NCBI RefSeq assembly: GCF_009730915.1 | Contig: NW_024086664.1 | Coordinates: 21,611-85,610 of the forward strand | Source of the DNA: Dioscorea cayenensis subsp. rotundata | Taxonomy: Eukaryota; Streptophyta; Magnoliopsida; Dioscoreales; Dioscoreaceae | DNA length: 64,000 nucleotides | Reading direction: 5' to 3' | In this document: in pieces, positions 28,464 to 44,456 of the stretch | How positions within the stretch are numbered: the first letter of the stretch is position 1 | Layout: each line of letters begins with the position of its first letter | Notes under the pieces: model-generated | Seen by the model: the letters and a program-made list of their open reading frames with translations, nothing else | What the model was told of the DNA's origin: nothing | Database searches by the model: none | Program-made: the position numbers and the translations under genes

Positions 28464-28722
28464 TTTTTAAGAATTTACCCAATAATTGCTAAAGATGTAA
28501 TAATCACTCAAATGTGATTTCCGATTATTAACTAGTTATGATTAAATAATTTCAATGTGCAATAGACAAAACTTGGCCCCCAAGTATCTTATATTGGTGC
28601 TAGTGGCATTCTGGTAATAAATGGGTTTACACTCTTGTGAATAGTCTTGTGTACAACAAACTATATCTATCCAGTGTAAATGAATATGTGTTGCTTGTCT
28701 ACCATCCGCATATTAATATTAC
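28464..28722 (-). promoter_or_regulatory. DNA-B left origin half: MP promoter, candidate iterons, nonanucleotide
   Basis: It contains TAATATTAC (28714-28722), preceded by the stem arm CCATCCGCA. A candidate inverted iteron pair, TTTACACT (28626-28633) and AGTGTAAA (28673-28680), brackets a TATA-like 'ctatatctat' (28661-28670). This resembles the usual Rep-binding layout. Because it is the complementary-sense half, its native promoter points away from OPR-4. The host duplication unit B starts within the nonanucleotide. Confidence 0.75.
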
Positions 28723-28881
28723 TTACAAAACCCTGCCTTGTTTCCTAGAAGACTTCTCCCTTTTGAGGTCTTCTCATGCTCTATATCAGACCATGAAACG
28801 GAGCTCACAAGTCTTCAAAACAATCAAAAGAAAAGGATAAAAAAAGTCTAGTGTTCAAGATTTGGTGATTGAACTCAAGAG

Positions 28882-30471
<1,590 letters not shown>

Positions 30472-30789
30472 GTTGCTGAAGAATTTGCCTGCCTTCTCAA
30501 GAGTTATTTCTGTATGTGTTTCGGCATGGTACTTAGAGAAGAAAACAACATTACAGATTGAAGATATTTTCAGCCATAGCAAACTGGACAAGAAAAGCAG
30601 AGGAATTGGAACCAATATGTTTAAAGAAAACACAGTGATACTTCGAATCTATTTTGTTATGTCCTGTCTATGGTTGGATATTCACATGAATATGAAGGAT
30701 TAATTAAAAACCCGTGGTGCTTCTTTATATATAATCCTTTCCATAGGACTCTAATGATAAATTCATGAACCACAAGATTTAATTTGAAT

Positions 30790-31442
30790 TTAAATACAAA
30801 AGAAGATTTCCAAAATGAATACATGAGATGCAACCATGCCGGAAGGTCCATTTTCATTTGACCACATCGATCTTTGTTAGTAATGATAGACAATCTTCTC
30901 AGAATTAATTTCTTTTGAAGTCCTAAATCATATCTATTTGTTAAGGTAGAAAAAACCAAGGATGTTGTTCTAATCACTTAATTAGCAAAGAGCTAAGGTA
31001 AATGAAATATGAAAGTTGCAGGGAAAGGCCTGAAATAAAGTTAATAAAGATAAACGCAAGCAATTCATAATAACAACCAATATTGTTATGTGAACAAAAT
31101 TGTTACATTAATAAGAAAATATTTTCATGAGAGTTCTTGGCACAAAAGTATAGCTAACACATTATCATGGGGATTCTTTGAATTTGTCCATGAAATTCCT
31201 CCCAGATGAGTTTTTTTTTTAAACCAAAACTCTAGCATAAATCAGCAAGTTCAAGCATAACATGAGAGGAGAGAAAAACTAAAGGACACTAGATCTGGAA
31301 GTTGCAATCTAAACAATTAAATCACAGAGGAAACAATGAAGTTGCATCATTGCAAGCATGCATGTAAAAATAACAAAAGCAAATAAAAGATTATCAGCAT
31401 CAAAAGGATACATTATCCAATTATCAACTCAGGATTAAATTA
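30790..31442 (-). pseudogene. SDH6-like gene fragment, unit B copy
   Basis: Copy of 9861-10523 with small indels, including a shorter T-run in place of the missing exon 2 part. It is non-coding. Confidence 0.75.
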
Positions 31443-32359
31443 AGAGATTTCCCTTTTTAAGGCCCATGAAAACCAATAAATTTGTCTATCATCGCACCAA
31501 TTTGTAAGACTTAAACAATATGTCATGAAACAATAATGTTACAAGAATTTTGTACACTCAATCTCTTGTGAAGTTGTCATGCATGACCGGATCAAGTAGC
31601 CAACATGATCAGCAATCTAAATTCTGATTATGACACATTAAAGTAGCTGCAATATTCACTAGAAGGGCATACCTAAAGCCAAAGTATGAGAAAACGTTTA
31701 TAAACTTTAAATACAGTTAATTAGATCTCAAAACATACACCAAATAAAAATATTGAAAAGATGATAAAGCAATTTATATTCAGATAAAAGCCGCTTCACA
31801 GCATTCAATTGTAATTGCAGCACAAAAACATAATGGATGAGTCCAATCCAAGGCACATTCTCTATTTTTATTTTTAACATGTGGACAAAGCCACATGTCA
31901 AAGGTGTGTATCACTTTGGAAATTGATCTTATCGCGATTATCCAGCGAACAGAAGAATTACTTTACAAAACCACTTCCATAATTGGAAATCTTTTTTGAT
32001 GTCATTGTGACCGTATTTCAAATAATGAGTAACTAGAGTTTTTATAAAATACCTTTTGTAATCATGCTAGTACCATTAGAATAACCACATACCTTCCGGT
32101 GGAGGCACACAAACTCTGTTTATTATTATTATTATTCTTTGAAGGCCCACTAATCCAACGACTGTTAATGCCTGATGGCTTGATATGTACTCTTTGTTAT
32201 TTTTATCTTTTTTTTTTAATAATTAATTGAGATACTTTACTTAATAATGAATTATACACTATTTTTAAATTGATTTAACATATATATCCTTGGCAAATCT
32301 GAAATTTACACAAATTTCCATAGATTCTGGCCTTTCATAAAATTATTATTTTCCCTTTC

Positions 32360-32391
<32 letters not shown>

Positions 32392-33355
32392 CAAAAATAT
32401 AAAAATATACACAAACAAAAGAAATAAAAAGAATTTTTTCTCTAAGTATAATTTAAAAAAATATCTATATAAGTGCCACATAGAATGGCATATATGATAC
32501 CAAACTCAAATATAAAAACATAGCTTGCATTTGTCAAATTGGGAATTAATTGATAGAAAAAAAGGGCTTAAAGCCCATACATAATTCTTTATTTTGGTCA
32601 AAGTTTTATAGGTCAATGACATCCACCCTATTTTTAAAGCCATTGGTGTAAGACATTTGAATCAATCTTGCTGAATACAGTGATGGTAATGGATTCGAGT
32701 TGTGGTTTCGAGCTTACAATTCAACCCCGCACCATCGGGTAGAGGGCAAACTGGCTAGATATTTAATTCTTAGCTTGTGTGCATACCCCTAATAGTGTTT
32801 GTCAAATCTGTCAAAAAAAAATTTATTTTGATAATTTAATTGAAGATTACTGGTCTCTTAACCTACTAGTATATAAAGTCTCATGTCTCGAGGGTGACGA
32901 AAAATGAATCCTTGCAGGCATAGAATCAACGTGCATGGAATATTTAAAAAAATTGCGCACTTCTTTGACGAGTTTTATATGGGCTAAGATGTTCATTGTC
33001 CGATGGTTATGTAGACTACTGTGGCATGTTCATTTTCCTAAAAGTAAATAAATAATAAATAAATAAATAATTTATTATTTATGAGCACATCTAATGGGCC
33101 GGATGAGAGTTTTACAAATTTTTTTTTTTTATGCAAAAAGCTGAAGCTAAAAAAGAAAAAAAACAGAAAGAAAAAGACTTAAAAAGAAAGCTGCAACTGC
33201 TAGCACAAATCTTTCGAGCCGAGTGATGGGGGTTGAGGCCTTATGAAAAGAGAGAAAGTTGAGGGTTTAGACGACCCGAAAAGCAACTAGGGAGTCTGCA
33301 AGAGTGTTTGAGTCACGGTTAATAAGCTCTAGCGAGAGGTGGGGAAGTGATATAT
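31443..33355. other. Intergenic, unit B copy of 10524-12430
   Basis: AT-rich, with (TA)n at about 32363-32391. No gene is seen. It differs from unit A mainly by small indels in homopolymers and simple repeats. Confidence 0.5.
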
Positions 33356-34680
33356 TGAGACAGTCTTGCATCTGTTGGAATTTCGGCTTGAAGGGCTAAG
33401 AAACTGTTTTTTGAAAGTTATTAATCATTTGAGTTATTCCTGGGTAGTCGCAGAAAAGTCTGTTTGGATGCCATCCATTGGAGATGCAAAGGCTTAGAGC
33501 TTGAATGACGGCCTCCATCTCAACCAAGATTGGTGAGTCGGATCTGCTACCACAAGCTCCTGCAATCAAGATTTTGTTGTAGTTAGAGATGATAACATAT
33601 CCTACTCCACACTCATGAGAAGTTCTGATCCAGGTTGTATCAATATGGACAATGATGATAGGGTGAGTATTTCTGGGTTTAGAGAACTCCCTATGTTTGC
33701 TAATAATTGCATGATCAAAATCTGAGCAGTAGGACCAAGCTTTGTCTACAATGGTGTTTAGATGTGGTCTCCGGTTCTTGAAGATAAGGTTGCATCTCTC
33801 TTTCCAATTAACCAAACAGTAGTGACAATTAGAGCTTTGGCAAAGTGGCTTTTGTGGTGGTGGTTGAAGGAGCGGTAATCCGAGCCACGAATTGAGAACA
33901 TGAAAGTTAAGAAAAGGTAAACCCAAACAGTCTAGGACTTTGTACCAGCAAGCAATGGTCTTTGAACAATTCCAGAAGAGATGGCTTGCGGTTTTCGGGG
34001 CTCTAATTCACAGAATTTGCAAAGAGTGTAAGGGCCGATGTTGAGATCATATAAATAGGCCCTGTTGGCAATTTACCATGGAACATTTTCCAAATAAAGA
34101 TCTTGATGAGAGGGATAACCCGAAGTCTCCAAATCCGATGCCACCCAAACCAATCTTTGGCATCACAAATATTGAGATGATCATAAACTGTAGAAGCAAG
34201 AGTAATTTTGATAGTTTCATGACCCCAAATCCAGAAGTTTTTTGGGGCATTAGCATCAATCTTGTTTATCCACTTCCAATCCAGATTTTGGCCGAAAATA
34301 TTACTCAACGTATCTTGATCCAAGGAGTCATTGCGAATAAAGTCAACAAAGGACAAATTCTTCTAGATTAAGTTCATGTTGATGTGGTGGGCTTCATGTT
34401 AATGGGTAAATCCATGATACAAGGCTCTCTCCACAGATCAATAGAAAGAGGGTTGCAAGAAGAAATTTTCAGGTTTACTCTGATGATCTCATTAGTTTTA
34501 CAAATGGATTTGAAAAACCAGGAGGTTCGATTTAAGCAATTCATATTCCAGACATTCCAATGACCATAGCTTGGAAGATATCCACCCAGATTTTGTCCTC
34601 AGAGTTTAAAATTGCAAAAATGTTTTTGGTCATTTAGGAATGCGTTTTAGATTGTGAATACTTAAGCCCCTTTCAGATTT
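33356..34680 (-). mobile_element. 5'-truncated LINE fragment, unit B copy
   Basis: Copy of 12431-13760. The RNase H frame (33926-33396) and zf-RVT frame (34356-34003, with IWKMFHGKLPTG) are again on the minus strand and separated by frame changes. Open segments are somewhat longer than in unit A (DWKWINKIDANAPKNFWIWG is readable in one frame), but the element is not functional. Confidence 0.8.
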
Positions 34681-35329
34681 GTTAAGCGTAGTAATTGTCC
34701 AACCGATAGAATGGAAGCCGTTTCGATTGCTTGTCCTACCCTAGATATGCCAACTTAATTAAAATGATGTCTGCATGATATGTAAATGGCTCAGAAAAGA
34801 AAAAAAGGCAGAAGAATAAAATAAAATAAAATAATTTATACTTAATTGAAGGAATTTTTTAATTATTATTTAAAAGAGCAAAGAATACAATCCTGCCCAG
34901 TGGAGGGATCAGTAAATTACAGTAAAACTAAAAAATTATAAAAGTAATCATTTTTAAATCAATTGTAAAGTAGAACGATTTAATTCGTTAGTATCTTCTA
35001 CATGCCATTTGCAATGACATTATTAGGGAAATAGTCTCCTTATAAAATTGATTTACAAGATTCTTCTCAAGAACAAAAAGATTTATTTAAAAAGAATGTT
35101 TAAAGAAATTCACATACCTCTATGGTTAAAAGTTAATTTTTGACCCCTAATTTATACTATTTAAAATATATACTTTTTAAAAATTTTAAAAAATTAATTT
35201 ATTTACTAAAGTTATGGTTTTTGAAATATAAGGCATATTAGAGAGGTAAGATGTGAAGCAGCGGAAATTGTGTTGATGAAACTCTTTGGTAAATTAACTA
35301 AAAGTCAGATGTGATCATGATTTTTTTTC

Positions 35330-35946
35330 AAGTTATAGAAGCACTTATTTTAAAAGTGTTTTTGAGAGTAAATTAAGTGCTTTTTAATGTTTTATGTTTG
35401 GGTAAAGCTAATGTAAAAGTACTTTTATATGTATGAAGTTGTTTGGATGTGGATTTTTAAAAGGGCTTTTAGGGGTGGCAAATTACTAAAGTGGGCATTC
35501 ATTGAGTTATTATTATACATTGCTATGATAATAATAATGATAATAATAATAATAACTTAATGTATTATAATTATAATTATAATTATAATTATAATTACAA
35601 TTAATTATTAATTATTATAACTTGATGTAATTATGATAATATATAATAATAATAATAATAATTATTATTATTATAGTCATGTTTTTTGTTGTTTAATAAG
35701 CTAGGATTGAGGGCATTAATTTGTTTAATTGTTGAGGGTAAACTGGTAATTTACAACACAAAAAAACATCTTTTTAGAAGTGCTTTTTTCAAAAGCACCT
35801 CTTTACTCGACTTTTTGAAAAAGGTGAATTTGAGCTTTTTAACAACTCCTACTTTTGAGAAAAGTCCAATACAGTCTTTCTTTTCATCCAAAAGTCGCTT
35901 AACTTATAAAAAATGCTTTTGAGACTCTTAGAAGCCAATCCAAACA
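35330..35946. mobile_element. MITE-like element with AT microsatellite core, unit B copy
   Basis: Counterpart of 14380-15095. The internal ATT/TAA array is shorter, as expected for slippage since the duplication. Confidence 0.55.
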
Positions 35947-38776
35947 ACCCCTTAGCTTGTTTATAATTTTATAAGAAGAACTTCAGTATAAAAAATAATT
36001 GAAAAATTAATCAACACTTCTTGGTCTAATGGCAATGGGTATCCTGTGTAAGGTATTTATGTACTTACCGAAGAGATGAATTTAAACCTCAATTGCATTA
36101 GACTACGGAGATTACTAATTGAATTAGATTATGAATTTGCATTAAGTTGTTTTTTAATTGGATTATTTGTTACTTGTTAGTTGAGTTCATTGTTAATTAT
36201 ATAGATATGATAGATTTTTTACACTTAACCCAAAATTTTTAGATGTATATATATTTCATATAAATTATTATTGTAATCTCAAATTTGAATTAATGGAATT
36301 GTTTAAAATATACTTTTTTTTTGAGAAAAAATTTTGAATTCAGCATTTCTATAATTTTGTTTCTGGTTCCGCTATTGACCTCAACTCACGTAGGGTGAGT
36401 ATACAACTGTGCTAAGATATTAACTCTATGTTTGTGCAAGCTCCTAACATGGTTTGTCCACATCTCGTCAAATTTATATATATATATATATATACCCTAA
36501 AAAATATATATATATATATATATACCCAATGGAAAACAATATAATTATGAGTATATCTCACAAATTTCAATCTTTTCTTTAGATAGTTATTAATAAAAAA
36601 ATATTTTTATAGTATTTAAAATTGAAATACCTAAAATTCACATCTCTTCTTTTTTTTTTTCACTTCTTTCCGGTTTGGAGTTTTCTTTTAATTTCTTTCT
36701 TTAAAAAAATTGTATTAAAGAAAGGAAACTCAATCCAATCAGATATAAAACAATATGGGTATATAGTAATTAATTTTCAACTTTTTTTTAAGGATATATA
36801 TGCATATGATTTTTTTTTTTTTTTTTGAAAAAAAGACATTTGCTCATAAGTAAAATATTCCTGTATTTTAGTTAAAATTGACTAAAATTCCGAAGTGAAA
36901 ACAAGGAATGAAAAATTATTACCCAAAACAATACCCATAAAAGCATTAATAGAAATTATCGATTTCGCTAGTTTAGTTTTAATGAAACATAACTTTTATT
37001 TTTATTTATTTATTTATGTATGTCGATAGAAAGACTCAGAGATGATATGTACATGTACTAAGAGATGTATCATTTTAAAAAGTAAATTTCGAAGAGATGT
37101 AGAAAAATATAACTCTTTCCACATAAGATCCACATTGAGACCCAATATATAATGAATAAACATTACTCAAATAAACAATACTACGACAGTAAAGTTTTAA
37201 ACTCTCACTCTCATCCCTTTACATACTTTGTAGTGAATTATTATAATTATCATAAATACTTTTTAATTAAATTAATTTTATTATGATTACTACGTGGTAA
37301 TAATCGAGCGGTCTAAGATACTTCACTCCTTTGTTAAGTGTTTGCATTGTAATAACAAAAATGTAGTTGGGGTGGTTTCTTGCTGAAAGTATATATATAG
37401 TATAATTAGCATTGTAAAGTCTGGTTTTTGGCAAATTAGAATGTCCTTCAACTTCAGCATGCAGCAGAAATATGTGCTAAAAATAAGATAAAATAAAATA
37501 AACTTTTATTATTGTCTCTTATGGGTGACATTTGCAATGACGCTAATCCACTATCATGAAACGAAGTAGACGCGCAGCACATGATTAATAAAAACAGCGA
37601 CCAAAATGGGACCCGCCAATCACTTTTTATAAATAAGTTGTCAGCCTGCCACATCAAAAGGGACCCGCAAATCACACTCACAAAAAGAGACACAATATAA
37701 AGGTTGTGACCATACCATCTCCAACGGCTTCGATTCATGGATTTGTAGCCGCCACGAATCTTAAAGAACATGTGGATGAATAGCTACTTATGGTCAAAAT
37801 AAGTTACCGGGTTACATCTGTCGGTGGTGCATTGAACTGTTTCATTGGCAGCCGAGTTCAGACATCGCCCACCACTGTTTAAAATTAGTGCGAAAACGAT
37901 TTCATTATAAAAATAATAACAAAACTTTTTTTTTAAAGAGAAAAAGAAAAAAAAATCTCGAATCTTCTAAAGATTTATTTTTCAAAGAAATATACTATTT
38001 TCATATAAACATTTTATTTTATTTTATGTTTTTTTTTACAAACACAGACAAACATTATCTCTTAAAAGTTGTCAAAAAAACAAATAAGATGCGACTAGCA
38101 TAAATTATAATCGCTTTATCAACCTTTAATTATTTATTAACTTGGCTACCACTCGACTTCAATTTCGATGCACTTTTGATCGATCATTAGAGATTTATTA
38201 ACTCGATTAAATATCACATAAGGTAATTAAAATTTTACCAAATGCACTCTCAAAAGATTTTTAAGAATCAAATAGAGCTGATAAATCTCCTACTATTCAA
38301 CTTTGAAGAAAAAGAATGAAACAATATTCTTCTCAGGAAACCCAACGGACAACATTGAAGATTTGATCCTGAATCTACTTATTCACAGTTCAAATAACAA
38401 TCCCCTATATTAAGCAATGATTTATCCCCTCCAACTTCGGTTTTCAATTTTAATAAATTATGATTTTTTTTGTTTTTTTAAATCTTAAAAGTATGTAGAT
38501 TTTTTTTTTAGAAATTTTTGAAGCATAATAAAGATGTCATACATGACACACTCCATCTGATAATATTTAATGTCAAATATTTGTGTACTCGCATGTTTCT
38601 TTGTGGCTGCAAAATTGAAGAACATGACTAAATTCAATGTATATTCCAAGTCAAATGCGTTTGACTCCTGCTCATCTTTGACCAAGGACAAAAAAGTAAA
38701 ATAGCAGCCAAAATGGCGCTTTCAATAGTATTTGCAAAACCCTTCCATATTTCCTAGAATCCATTCTTCCTTTTGC
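35947..38776. promoter_or_regulatory. OPR-5 upstream region with W-box pair
   Basis: Counterpart of 15096-17937. TTTGACT (38660-38666) and TTTGACC (38677-38683) precede a TATA box TATAAATA (38777-38784). The conserved far-upstream block lies at about 37520-37880. (TA)n tracts lie at 36476-36525. No gene is seen. Confidence 0.5.
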
Positions 38777-38901
38777 TATAAATAGACCATGAAATGGAGC
38801 TCAAAGTCTTCAAAACAATCAAAGAAAACAAGAAAAAGAAGAAGCTGTTTCTTTTCTGTTCCTCAATTCAGTGTTCAAGTTTTGGTGATTTAACACAAGA
38901 G

Positions 38902-40411
<1,510 letters not shown>

Positions 40412-41818
40412 GTTCCTGAAGATTTTGCCTGCCTTTGAAGTTTATTCCTGCATTTGTTTCAGTAAAAGAAGAAAACCATATTACAGATTAAAGATACAAA
40501 ATTATCATGTACCCATATTTATTTAAATTGACTGGAATAAAATTGTTTTAGTTCACCAATACAATGAGTGTGATCCTGTGATCCCATCATTAATTAAACA
40601 AAAGTAAACAAGATCAATCAAACAAAGGAAATTACAAATTTACAGCAAGACTATTAGTTCCTGTGATTAAGCAGAACACGAAACCTAAAGAATAAATAAA
40701 AATGTTCATTGAGTTAGCTACCCAATGACACTGATAAGATTGTTGAACATTTGGCCATACCTGTCATTTGAAAAAAATCAGAATAACAGAACCCTAGAAT
40801 AATATCCAGAACTTGTGATTGTGCCAAAGCATTTGGTGCAGGAAAGGCAGATAGTAAGCCCATCTCGGTAGCGGACTAGAATCAGGCCTAATTTTTGTTT
40901 AAAAAAATCTTCATAATTGAATTAAAGTTAGCAATTATTACTCATTGATATGAAATCAACAATCAATTAATTATCGAGGATCCATCATATGAACATATGA
41001 ATATATGTGTTAAATCTCACATAGATTTCACAAGCACAAAAATCCTCCAATCCTCCAACACGATCAATAATACGGAACCAAAAGACTATTAGTTCTCGTG
41101 ATTAAGCAAAACACGGAACCAAATGAAAGAAAATATTGATTGAGCTCGCTACCTAATGACACTGATTAGACTATCGAACATTAGGACATACTTATCATTT
41201 GAAAAATCAGAATAACATAACCCCAGAATAATATCTAATACTCGTCATTTTGTCAAAACATTTGGAGCAAGAAAGACAAAAAGTAAGCCCATCTCAGTAA
41301 TAGGACTAGAATCGTGTCTTTAGTGGTCCAATTCAATAATTGTCTAAATGTTTTTCTTTGTGACAGAAAACCACAATAATTGTTTCTCTAATTGACAATG
41401 TTTTGTTTAAATGTTCTATAGTGGTCCAATTTAGTGTTTGTCAACTACAAATATCTATAATGTTATTAAGACTCTTTATTCTTGCAGCTGAAATATATAA
41501 CTCTATCACATGCATCAGTACAAAATATTGTAATTAATAGTGAATACAACATCATATTTTATTTCATAAGTAGTGAATTATTTTAAGTTGCTTAAGTTGT
41601 AAGAAACATTGATAATCACGTCTCAATTTAATTATCACCATTATTAATTCGATTTTTGTACAATATAACCCAAGAATAAATATGCCATTAAACATGAACA
41701 ATATACACATAATTATATATATGCAATGAAATAACATTATTTTATTATTACCCCCTTCTATTATTATACAATTGCCACTTTTAACTGTTTCACATGTATT
41801 AAGAAAGTTAATTACGTG
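40412..41818. repeat. OPR downstream repeats, unit B copy
   Basis: Two diverged copies of the downstream repeat at about 40710-41040 and 41140-41330, as after OPR-3. A 28-bp stretch near 41320 ('tagtggtccaattcaataattg') is absent from unit A. No gene is seen. Confidence 0.5.
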
Positions 41819-42473
41819 TAGGGATGCAAGTGGGGCGGAAAATCTCCGTTTCCTACTGGGACCCACCCCGGCAGGGCAAGAAATGGGGGAAAACCCCCTC
41901 GTCGAGTTGCTGGGTGGGGCAGGGAGTGTATTCCCCACCCCACTCCCCTTGGGGATTCCACGACTTTTAAATTAAATATTATATATATATATATAATATT
42001 TATTAAAAATACCTCATATGATTAATTTTATTTATTAAAAAATTCAATATTAATATAATATTATAATAACCAAATATTTGGGTTTTAAAAAAATTAATGA
42101 AATATGAAATTTTTGTAATAGTTTTTGTATTATGAATTTTATGAATGAATTCGTACATTTAATTTACTTTCAAACTTTATGTTATTTTTAATAATTAGTT
42201 TGTTATTTTCTCATACATAATATTATGTTTATTTTAAAAAATATTTTGTTAATTTTTTTAATTTCATATATGATGTCTTACATGTGTAATGTTATACAAA
42301 AAAAAAAATTTGGCGGGCAGGGATTCCCCGACTCACAAGAGAGTGAGCCGGGAGAATTTCTCCCCTGTGGGGAATTTTGAGACGGGAAATTCCCATTGCG
42401 TGGGAAAAGGAAATGAAGATAGGGATCCCATTCCCCGCCCCCTGCCCCCGTCCCCATCCCACTTGCATCCCTA
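41819..42473. mobile_element. hAT-type MITE, unit B copy
   Basis: Ends TAGGGATGCAAG and CTTGCATCCCTA. The right flank keeps GTTACATG, but the left flank reads ATTACGTG, so the target duplication has mutated since the element was copied with unit B. Confidence 0.8.
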
Positions 42474-42892
42474 GTTACATGCTTTTAATTTTGTCAAAAT
42501 ATCACTTTGTTTTCCAAAATTACCCTTTACTTCATAATCTCATTGAATTTACTCTTTCTTCAATCTTAAATGAACCATCATATTATCTTTCCATAATTGT
42601 TGTGAAATATAGTAAATATGATGCATGCTTATTTTCTAGAAAATAATTCCCTCATTCCATGATTTTTTTAAAATCTATTAAATATGAAAAATTTGAATAT
42701 TCATTCCTACCAAAAATTTGTTTTTAAAAAATCCAAAAAGACCACACACACATATATATTTTTAATTAAAAAAATAAAAATACTCCCTCCTATTATAATT
42801 TTTTTAAAATATGAAAAAAATATTCAATTAAAAAACTTGAACATTCATTTCCACCAAACTTTATTTTGAAAATAACCTAAAAAAATAAATAA

Positions 42893-42930
<38 letters not shown>

Positions 42931-44456
42931 TCAATCAAAAATTAAAAATATCCCTTCAAAAAATTTTACAATGCGCAAAAAATTCAATTTAATTTTCAAC
43001 ATTTATTCTCACCAAAATTTGTTTTAAAAATAAAAAAAATCAAAGATATATATCTTTGATAAAAATTTTTTTAAAAAAATCCCCTTCTTCTATAATCCAA
43101 GTTCACTTATAAGTTTTCTCACAATGCATAATAATTAAATATTATTTTATTAGAAAAACAAAAAGGCAACCTATTTTTAGTTGGAGCCACCATTTATTTA
43201 CTTATTTACTTATTTACTTATGGCATGCATTTTGAAGAGATAATGCATTTAATTCTTTCATCATAATCCAAAACAAAAAATTAATTCTCTTGATTTTTTG
43301 AAGTAACAACTAAAAAGAAACATAAAAGTCTTCTAGAAAGTGACAAATAAAGAGTAACAAAATGAGTAAATAATGACTAGAATTGCCGGGCATACTAGTT
43401 TTCCGGTTTTCTATTTGTACTCAAAGCTAATCAAACACAAATTTGAAACCTAGCATGTCTATATATTTCTCAAACACATTTTGATCTAGGTTAAAGAAGA
43501 TTTCACCATTATTACCGTTAGGTTTCAACCCATTTGGGCTAGATAAATAAAATTGGGCTTAGCCCCAGTCCCATAATGAAAAACAAAACTACATCAATAG
43601 TGGAAGCCACTTGAGGGCACAATGGTAATTTTGCCATTGGGATTAAAATCCAAGTGAGAAGGGGAGAGATGTGAGGAGATAGGGCAAAAGTGGAAGGGAA
43701 GAACCCAAGAAGGAGGAGAGAGTAGGGTTGCAAGATGATCGGCCGACGAAATCATGCGGGATCTAGCTCCAATTTGTCGAGGGAATTCCTTGCAAGTTGC
43801 CCTACAATTCTATCAGTTTGATCCTTCCTTGATCTCTTTTTTGGTGGCTGTTGTGATGCTCATGTTTGTGAAATATAGATATTCTTTTTGAGTTATCTCT
43901 TGTGAATCCATCATGTATTGATGATGCTCACCCTCTTGTGAACCTCTAGCTTGTGTCTAGAGAGTAGATTGTAATCCTCTAGTTGTATCTAGAGCGAAAC
44001 CTCATTGTATCCCATTATTGATGTAGTAAAGCATTTCTAAGTGGCCTCAAGGAGCCTCATGGTTTTCCCCTCAATTTGAAGGATTTTTCACGCTAAATTG
44101 GGTGTCTTGCATGTTGTATGCGTATTTATCATCTTTAGAGTTCATTATCTCATTTTAGACCACAAAGAGGGATTGTTTTAGCATTTGTAGGAGTTGTATT
44201 ATTATTAGGAGGCCATCCCCCCACATAGGAGGCCGCACAAGCTTTAGCGAGAACTGGCAGCGGGCGGTGTCTGCCACACTGGACTCGACAGAAGTCATGC
44301 GGGCATTTCGAGCCCGCATATGAACAATACTTCCTTGATAGCAAAAGACTGCGTGGGCCGTTGAGAGCCGCAAAGGGTTGGCAGAAAAGGGTGTGGCTGC
44401 ACAAAAAGACGCACATGTGAATAGCAACAGTACTACAGTACAACAAACATTATTTT
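42474..44456. other. Unit B 3' part: AT-rich DNA and Copia LTR remnant
   Basis: AT-rich DNA with a long (TA)n at 42897-42927, then an LTR-like segment (about 43519-44155) matching 22921-23575. The RNase H piece seen in unit A is deleted near 43484. No coding region is supported. Confidence 0.5.

Larger units (their letters stand above)
26232..28720 (+). other. Nick-to-nick DNA-B genome component (2489 nt)
   Basis: It begins with AC+TGCGGATGG (right stem) and ends with CCATCCGCA (left stem, 28702-28710) and the loop through TAATATT (28714-28720). The next two bases, AC, restore the nonanucleotide TAATATTAC. Rejoined, the stem CCATCCGCA/TGCGGATGG is a perfect 9-bp hairpin, and the length is close to that of known DNA-B components. 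Gene order is also typical: NSP on virion sense, MP on complementary sense, converging ends. Confidence 0.92.
23866..28722. mobile_element. Endogenous bipartite geminivirus island (begomovirus-like)
   Basis: A 4.86-kb block of geminivirus-derived DNA between the two host duplication units. In order it holds: a 32-nt reversed piece of the V-ORF start (23866-23897); a 41-nt Rep piece (23892-23932); a DNA-A-like piece from the nick (23933-25772); a 40-nt unassigned spacer; a reversed Rep piece (25813-26231); and a nick-to-nick DNA-B (26232-28720). NSP, MP, REn and the V ORF are open; Rep lacks its nicking domain. The left host junction shares TTT and the right one shares AATATTACT with the virus, consistent with microhomology joining. 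Bipartite structure and REn point to Begomovirus. Confidence 0.93.

Noticed and set aside
23866-28722. Episomal virus contamination wrongly joined to the plant contig
   Set aside because: The island is rearranged, lacks the Rep nicking half and coat protein, contains a palindrome, and meets host DNA at microhomologies that coincide with a host duplication. Read-level confirmation is still outside what I can see.
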